A DNA stretch of 9,833 nt from Spirochaetaceae bacterium (lineage in GTDB: Bacteria; Spirochaetota; Spirochaetia; Treponematales; Breznakiellaceae), in assembly GCA_031280115.1 (NCBI GenBank), contig JAITHF010000063.1, positions 1 through 9,833 of the forward strand. Reading direction: 5' to 3'. The translations under genes were made by a program, and so were the position numbers. This document shows positions 5,750 through 9,833 of the stretch, in pieces. Under the pieces are notes generated by a model. That model searched no databases. It saw only the letters and a program-made list of their open reading frames with translations, and was not told the origin of the DNA. Within the stretch, counting starts at the first letter, position 1. Every line of letters starts with the position of its first letter.

Positions 5750-5776
5750 AAAGCCCCCTTGCAAGGGGGGCGCTTT
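5750..5776 (+). promoter_or_regulatory. hairpin at the predicted 5' end of the alr mRNA
   Basis: The sequence contains the perfect 16-base palindrome cccccttgcaaggggg, extended by aaag/cttt arms across a small bulge. It starts at the transcription start predicted from the promoter, so the mRNA would begin with this hairpin. It may stabilise the transcript. It has no T run, so it is not a terminator on the + strand. Confidence 0.5.
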
Positions 5777-5826
5777 CTGTAAAACCTTAGAGAAAAAGCC
5801 TTTTTAAGCAGGGGGCAGCTGACATA

Positions 5827-6966
5827 ATGAAAACTATAAGAGCCACAAAAGCACTCATCCATCTTGACCGGTTCGGGAAAAACATCGAGGCGGTCCGCGC
5901 GCATATCGGGGAAGGCCCCCGTATCTGTATGCCGGTGAAAGCCGACGCCTACGGGCACGGCGCCGCAGCCGTCGCCGGGGAAGCCCTTCGCAAGGGCGCG
6001 TCGTTTCTGGCGGTTGCCACGGTGCAGGAAGGCATCAGCCTGCGGGAAGAGGGCGCCGGCGCGCCTATCCTGCTCTTCTCGGTACCCCTTCCTGAAGAAC
6101 TAGACTCCGCCTTCGCCCATAGGCTTATCCCGTTTATCACCGACAGGGAGTTCGCCGAAGCCGCGGCTGCTGCTGCGGCGCGGGCCGGCGTTACCGCGCC
6201 GGTACACCTTAAAATCGATACCGGCATGGGGCGGGTCGGGTGCCGCCCTGAAGAGGCGCCCGGCCTTGCGCGGTTTATCGCCTCCTGCCCGTCCCTTTTA
6301 TATGCAGGAACCGCCACCCACCTGGCCCGATCTGATTCCCGCGAGCCTGACGCGGTATCTGCCACAAAACAACAGATCAACCGCTTCAAAGAAGCCCTTG
6401 GCGCCATAAGAAATGCCGGGATTGACCCGGGAATCGTCCACGCCGCCAATTCCGGCGCCACCCTCCTCCACAAAGACGCTCATTTTGACATGGTGCGCCC
6501 GGGTATTCTCCTCTACGGGTATCCGCCGTCCCCTGAGCTTGCGGATATTTCGTTCACCGAGCCTGTGATGGAGCTCGTTTCCCAGCTTGTTTTTATCAAA
6601 AAGGTGAAAAAAGGCGAGGCTGTGTCCTACGGCGGAACCTGGACCGCCCCTTGCGACCGGTTTATCGGCACCATTCCGGTTGGTTACGGCGACGGCCTCC
6701 CCCGCTCTTTAAGCGGCGGGGGCTTTACGGTGCGTATCAGAGGGAAACAGTATCCGGTGGCAGGGAGGATCTGCATGGATCAGTGCATGGTTGACTTAGG
6801 CGCCGAACTGGAAGCCGCGCGCTGGGATCAGGTCACGCTGTTCGGCAAAGGCACCTTCACCGCCGCTGACATCGCGGAGCGGCTTCACACGATACCCTAT
6901 GAAATTACCTGTAATATCAACAAACGGGTTCCCCGCAGCATCGAGCGGGGGGCGGGAAAGGACTAA
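5827..6966 (+). CDS. alr: alanine racemase
   Basis: The 379-residue PLP enzyme interconverts L- and D-alanine, supplying D-Ala for peptidoglycan. The PLP lysine is K38 in PVKADAYGHGA. The N-terminal barrel also shows HLKIDTGMGRVG (127-138), with K129 and R136 at positions known from Geobacillus alanine racemase, plus HAANSGA (205-211) and the RPGILLYG segment (224-231). The C-terminal domain carries the second catalytic residue Y268 in SYGGTW, VGYGDG (285-290) and RICMDQCMVD (314-323, with M317). Length and all active-site motifs are normal. The ATG has only a weak ribosome-binding site (agcaggggg, 10 bases upstream). serA starts 3 bases after the stop, so the two form an operon behind the promoter at 5716-5744. 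Confidence 0.97.
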   Translation: MKTIRATKALIHLDRFGKNIEAVRAHIGEGPRICMPVKADAYGHGAAAVAGEALRKGASFLAVATVQEGISLREEGAGAPILLFSVPLPEELDSAFAHRLIPFITDREFAEAAAAAAARAGVTAPVHLKIDTGMGRVGCRPEEAPGLARFIASCPSLLYAGTATHLARSDSREPDAVSATKQQINRFKEALGAIRNAGIDPGIVHAANSGATLLHKDAHFDMVRPGILLYGYPPSPELADISFTEPVMELVSQLVFIKKVKKGEAVSYGGTWTAPCDRFIGTIPVGYGDGLPRSLSGGGFTVRIRGKQYPVAGRICMDQCMVDLGAELEAARWDQVTLFGKGTFTAADIAERLHTIPYEITCNINKRVPRSIERGAGKD

Positions 6967-6969
6967 GCG

Positions 6970-8199
6970 GTGTTCCGTATTAAGACCATGAACCAGATTT
7001 CCCCCCGGGGGCTTGCGCTCTTTCCCCCAAGCCGCTATGAGGTGGCGGACGGCCTTGACCGGCCTGACGCGCTTTTGGTGCGGAGCGCCGACCTCCATAG
7101 CGCGGTTATTCCCGATTCAGTGCAGGCCGTTGCCAGAGCCGGCGCGGGATACAACAATATACCGGTTCCCTGGTGCAGCGAGCGGGGCATCGTGGTGTTT
7201 AATACCCCGGGAGGCAACGCCAACGCGGTAAAAGAGCTTGCCATAGCCTGCCTCCTCATCGCGTCCCGGGATATTCTGGGAGGGGCCGCCTGGGTATCGG
7301 CCCTCATAGAAAACGGCTGCGGGTATGATGAAGCGGCGGATGAAGCGGTAAAAGCAAAGATACAAGAAAAAGCAATAAAAGAAAAAATAGAGAACGAAAA
7401 ATCCCGCTTTGAGGGCCCTGAACTGCGGGGCAAAACCCTCGGCGTTGTGGGGTTAGGCGCCGTGGGCGTCATGGCGGCCAATGACGCGGTGGCTTTGGGC
7501 ATGGAGGTCATGGGCTACGACCCCTATATATCGGTGGACGCCGCATGGAACCTGTCCCGCTCAGTGGCGAGGGCGGACACGCTGGAAGGGCTTCTTGCCA
7601 AGGCCGACTACGTGTCCCTGCACCTCCCCCTGAGCGCCGCCACAGAAGGCATTATGAATAACGGCGCCTTCAGCGTGATAAAGCCGGGGGCCCGGCTTAT
7701 TAACCTTGCCCGGGGCGAACTTGTGCGCGAGGGCGACCTTATTGCCGCGCTCAAAAAGGGAACCCTCTCCTGCTATGTAACTGATTTTCCGACCCCCCTG
7801 CTGCTTGCCTGCCCCAAGGCAATCTGCATCCCCCACCTCGGCGCGTCGACCCCGGAGGCTGAGGACAACTGCGCGGTTATGGCGGCGTCCCAGCTCAGGG
7901 ACTTTCTTGAAACCGGCGCCATTAAGAACTCGGTCAATTTCCCCGCGTGCCGGCTTGAACAGCGCGCCCAATACCGGCTTTTGGTGGCGAACCGGAACAT
8001 CCCGAATATGCTGGGGCAGATTACCACCGCTCTGGCGGACCTGAATATCAATATCGTAAGCTCTATAAACCAGTCAAGAGACGCCTACGCCTATAATATT
8101 ATCAATACCGATCAAGACGTGCCGGAAGAGGCCCTCTCGCGCCTGCGGGCCGTGCAGGGCATTATCCGGGTGCGCGCCCTTAAAAGGGAGGCGGACTAA
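6970..8199 (+). CDS. serA: D-3-phosphoglycerate dehydrogenase with C-terminal ACT domain
   Basis: The 409-residue protein oxidises 3-phosphoglycerate with NAD to 3-phosphohydroxypyruvate, the first step of serine synthesis. The substrate-domain start includes DALLVRSADLH (33-43) and the segment around GAGYNNIPV (58-66). The Rossmann motif is VVGLGAVG (159-166). Catalytic residues are R248 in INLARGEL and H289 in IPHLGAST. The ACT domain spans about 337-405 (NIPNMLGQITTALADLNINIVS). In this family the ACT domain senses serine, so feedback inhibition is likely. I chose GTG at 6970 because aaagga (6957-6962) is 7 bases upstream and MFRIKTMNQIS fits the family; the ATG at 6988 has no ribosome-binding site. 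Residues about 114-147 include an unusually long Lys/Glu-rich stretch (KIQEKAIKEKIENEK) in A/T-rich DNA. Other 2-hydroxyacid dehydrogenases are possible but less likely given the ACT domain. Confidence 0.92.
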   Translation: MFRIKTMNQISPRGLALFPPSRYEVADGLDRPDALLVRSADLHSAVIPDSVQAVARAGAGYNNIPVPWCSERGIVVFNTPGGNANAVKELAIACLLIASRDILGGAAWVSALIENGCGYDEAADEAVKAKIQEKAIKEKIENEKSRFEGPELRGKTLGVVGLGAVGVMAANDAVALGMEVMGYDPYISVDAAWNLSRSVARADTLEGLLAKADYVSLHLPLSAATEGIMNNGAFSVIKPGARLINLARGELVREGDLIAALKKGTLSCYVTDFPTPLLLACPKAICIPHLGASTPEAEDNCAVMAASQLRDFLETGAIKNSVNFPACRLEQRAQYRLLVANRNIPNMLGQITTALADLNINIVSSINQSRDAYAYNIINTDQDVPEEALSRLRAVQGIIRVRALKREAD

Positions 8200-9408
8200 T
8201 CAGCCCTTTACCACCGCAAGGGGGCGCAGCCGCACCTTAGGTTCCACCAGGTCCCGCTCCGCCTCAATCACCGCCTCAATGTCCTTGTACGCCTGGGGCG
8301 CCTCGCTGAAATCGCGGCTTTTCTTCCCGCCTTCCCCGCGGGAACGGGAAAAGCCGAACCTGTCGTACACAACGTCCCCCATAGCCTGTTCGCACGCCTC
8401 AAGGGTAAGCTGTTTGTTCGCCGCGCTCCGGCTCATCTTCCTGCCGGCGCCGTGGGAACAAGACATGAAGGACTGGGGGTTTCCCAGCCCCTCCACAATA
8501 TATGAGAAGGTTCCCATGCTCCCCGGAATGATGCCCGCCTCGCCTTTGCCGGCGCTGGTGGCGCCTTTGCGGTGTATCCAGTAAGACGCGCCTCCGTGGG
8601 TTTCCCGGGCCGCGTAATTATGGTGGATGTTGATTTCCGCAAGAAACGCCGCTTCCGGGAAGAAGTCCGCAAAGATTTCTTTGAGGCCCAGCATCATAAG
8701 CCGGCGGTTTTCTTTCGCGTAGGAGAGGGCGTGGCCCATGTCCCTGATATAGGCCGCACCCAGGAGGCTGTCCGCCGGAAGGTACGCAAGATCAGGGTCG
8801 GGAAGGCCCGCGCCGGTGATGCTCCGGGCCTCTTTGTGGTAGTGGGAGGCCACGCGCATCCCCAGGTTGCGGGACCCTGAATGGAGCATGAGCCAGACCT
8901 GCCGGTCTTGGCCTTCCTGTATCTCGATAAAGTGGTTGCCCCCGCCGAGGGTCCCCAGATTGCACCGGTCAAGGAGTTCTTTTGCTTCCGACCACCATGC
9001 GGGGGGATCAGAAGAAAAGCCGCCGCGCCAGAGGTCAAAGCCGTCCCAGGGGATGGGGTCTTTGCGGTGTTTCCCTTCGCCAACAGGGATACGCGCTTTT
9101 ATGGCTTCAGTGAGGCGCCGCAGGCAGGCTTTATCATAAAACGCGCCTGCTTCAAGGCTTGTTTGCACTGCGGCCATGCCGCAGCCTATATCAACGCCCA
9201 CGGCGTTGGGGATGACCGCGTTATCGCAGGCAATGACCCCGCCTATGGGCATACCGTAGCCCCCGTGTGCGTCGGGCATGAGGCTTACGTGTTCTTTTAC
9301 AACCGGATGGTTTGCCAGATTGCGGGCTTGGGTTCTGGTCGTTTCGTCAATATCGGCGCACCACGACCGTATCGGAATGGCGTTACTTGTATCTTCCCAC
9401 TGTATCAT
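8200..9408 (-). CDS. rtcB: RNA ligase RtcB
   Basis: The 402-residue protein is the GTP- and Mn-dependent ligase that joins RNA 2',3'-cyclic phosphate or 3'-phosphate ends to 5'-OH ends, acting in RNA repair or splicing. All core motifs are present: MPDAHGGYGMPIGGV (44-58), VGVDIGCGM (70-78; metal ligands D73 and C76), LGGGNHFIEI (154-163; H159), LHSGSRNLG (175-183; H176), H263 in IHHNY, RKGATSAGKGEAGIIPGSMG (280-299), and CSHGAGRKMSR (317-327), whose H319 is the residue guanylylated in the reaction. Length matches the family. The ATG at 9408 is preceded by an in-frame stop two codons upstream (9414-9412), which fixes the start; an AGGG is very close upstream. No archease or RtcA gene is beside it. 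It converges on serA with the two stop codons abutting. Confidence 0.96.
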   Translation of the reverse strand: MIQWEDTSNAIPIRSWCADIDETTRTQARNLANHPVVKEHVSLMPDAHGGYGMPIGGVIACDNAVIPNAVGVDIGCGMAAVQTSLEAGAFYDKACLRRLTEAIKARIPVGEGKHRKDPIPWDGFDLWRGGFSSDPPAWWSEAKELLDRCNLGTLGGGNHFIEIQEGQDRQVWLMLHSGSRNLGMRVASHYHKEARSITGAGLPDPDLAYLPADSLLGAAYIRDMGHALSYAKENRRLMMLGLKEIFADFFPEAAFLAEINIHHNYAARETHGGASYWIHRKGATSAGKGEAGIIPGSMGTFSYIVEGLGNPQSFMSCSHGAGRKMSRSAANKQLTLEACEQAMGDVVYDRFGFSRSRGEGGKKSRDFSEAPQAYKDIEAVIEAERDLVEPKVRLRPLAVVKG

Positions 9409-9413
9409 GCCCT

Positions 9414-9442
9414 ATCATCCAACCATCCCGCCTTCTCGTCAA
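9414..9442 (-). promoter_or_regulatory. weak candidate promoter immediately before rtcB
   Basis: On the - strand TTGACG (9442-9437) is 17 bases from GATGAT (9419-9414). The start would fall at about the rtcB ATG, implying a leaderless mRNA, so this may be coincidental. A promoter beyond repeat copy B is the alternative. Confidence 0.2.
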
Positions 9443-9452
9443 CCCCCTGCGG

Positions 9453-9695
9453 CCCCCTGCGGGGGATTCACGTGCTTCCTGCGGCGGGAGGGTTCGCAAT
9501 TTTAGTCACAACCCCGAAGCAACGCCTCAGCGGACGTTGCAGGCGAAAGGGCGCAACGCAGGAAGCATTAGTAGGGGGTTTGGGGGAACTGGTTCCCCCA
9601 AATTCTCTTAAAGAGGCGCGAAGCGCCGGTAAAAAAGCCCCCCAAAAAGCCTGCGGCGGCCTGTTTCCCTAGCAGGCCGGAACATACAACACCAT
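9453..9695 (-). repeat. structured interspersed repeat, copy B
   Basis: Shared blocks with copy A are ccccctgcgggggattca (9453-9470; A has the same 18 bases at 4543-4560), gcctcagcgg, gcgaaagggcg with caggaagc, the 11-bp hairpin (9579-9589 with 9592-9602), aaattctctt and aaagaggcgcgaa (9600-9622), the GGCGC-GAA-GCGCC stem (9615-9627), and atacaacac near 9684. The big hairpin has a different sequence from A and C but remains fully paired. About 45 extra bases with their own hairpin (9657-9663 with 9673-9679) lie before the distal end. Within B, tgcttcctgcg (9473-9483) is complementary to cgcaggaagca (9557-9567). Read on the - strand it ends 44 bases before the rtcB start codon. Confidence 0.8.
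9644..9677 (-). terminator. terminator-like hairpin upstream of rtcB
   Basis: On the - strand GCCTGC (9677-9672) can pair with GCAGGC (9654-9649), followed by TTTTT (9648-9644). An alternative 7-bp hairpin (9679-9673 with 9663-9657) uses the same 5' arm and would exclude it. It could end transcription coming from the array side or act as an attenuator. Confidence 0.35.
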
Positions 9696-9759
9696 CACGC
9701 AACAAACAGTATATTATGCTGGAATATATCACCAAACGGCAGACAAAAAAGTCTGTATT

Positions 9760-9833
9760 TGACTCAAATACAGTCATTTCTGACTCAAATACAGTCATTT
9801 CTGACTCAAATACAGTCATTTCTGACTCAAATA
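9760..9833. repeat. 21-bp tandem repeat array 2, cut by window end
   Basis: There are three identical complete 21-bp units (9760-9822) and 11 bases of a fourth at the window edge, so the array continues beyond. The core is tgactcaaatacagtca plus a four-base spacer; tgact/agtca can pair around a 7-base loop. The - strand is open through it and reads repeating MTVFESE heptapeptides, but that frame runs on into copy B and has no support as a gene. A cagac-aaaaaa-gtctg hairpin and half-unit (9740-9760) precede it. The unit sequence is unrelated to array 1, but the period and hairpin design are the same. Confidence 0.95.

Noticed and set aside
8881..9672. 263-residue + strand ORF opposite rtcB
   Set aside because: It mirrors the conserved rtcB coding sequence and continues into repeat B; no ribosome-binding site or domain.
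9568..9819. - strand ORF with MTVFESE repeats
   Set aside because: It is the same artefact in array 2; the frame runs through repeat copy B and its hairpins and has no start signal of its own.

Overview
The window looks like a chromosomal segment from a spirochaete, most likely a Treponema-like bacterium. Two clues support this: the ribosomal protein/RNA polymerase cluster, and a phenylalanyl-tRNA synthetase alpha chain of the archaeal/spirochaetal type rather than the usual bacterial type. The taxon is inferred from gene content; no 16S rRNA gene is present.

Bases 1-2496 are the end of a ribosomal operon on the + strand: the last codons of rpsK (S11), rpsD (S4, zinc-binding form), rpoA, rplQ (L17) overlapping rpoA by 11 bases, and a 60-residue protein with two CxxC pairs. 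A strong rho-independent terminator follows. A tRNA-Asp(GTC) gene with its own terminator lies next on the - strand, and then a gene-free leader (2658-2968) containing a candidate - strand promoter and a possible leader-peptide attenuator for the next gene. pheS (2969-4564) follows without pheT.

Bases 4541-5357 hold no gene. They contain two inverted copies of a structured repeat of about 200 bases (A, 4541-4751; C, 5129-5334) on either side of a 21-bp tandem array (4769-4930). A third copy (B, 9453-9695) lies upstream of rtcB and is also followed by a 21-bp tandem array, of unrelated sequence, that runs off the window end. Paired stem positions change together between copies, so the fold appears to be maintained. 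Copies B and C both point at the start codon of the adjacent gene (rtcB and the DUF167 gene). This repeat-plus-array unit is the most interesting thing in the window, and I cannot assign it to a named family.

Between copies C and B lie a DUF167 (YggU-family) gene with a terminator, then alr (alanine racemase) and serA (D-3-phosphoglycerate dehydrogenase), 3 bases apart behind a good sigma-70-like promoter. rtcB (RNA ligase) is on the - strand, converging on serA with no gap. The identified genes serve translation, transcription, tRNA charging, cell-wall D-alanine supply, serine biosynthesis and RNA repair. The novelty is in the intergenic DNA.
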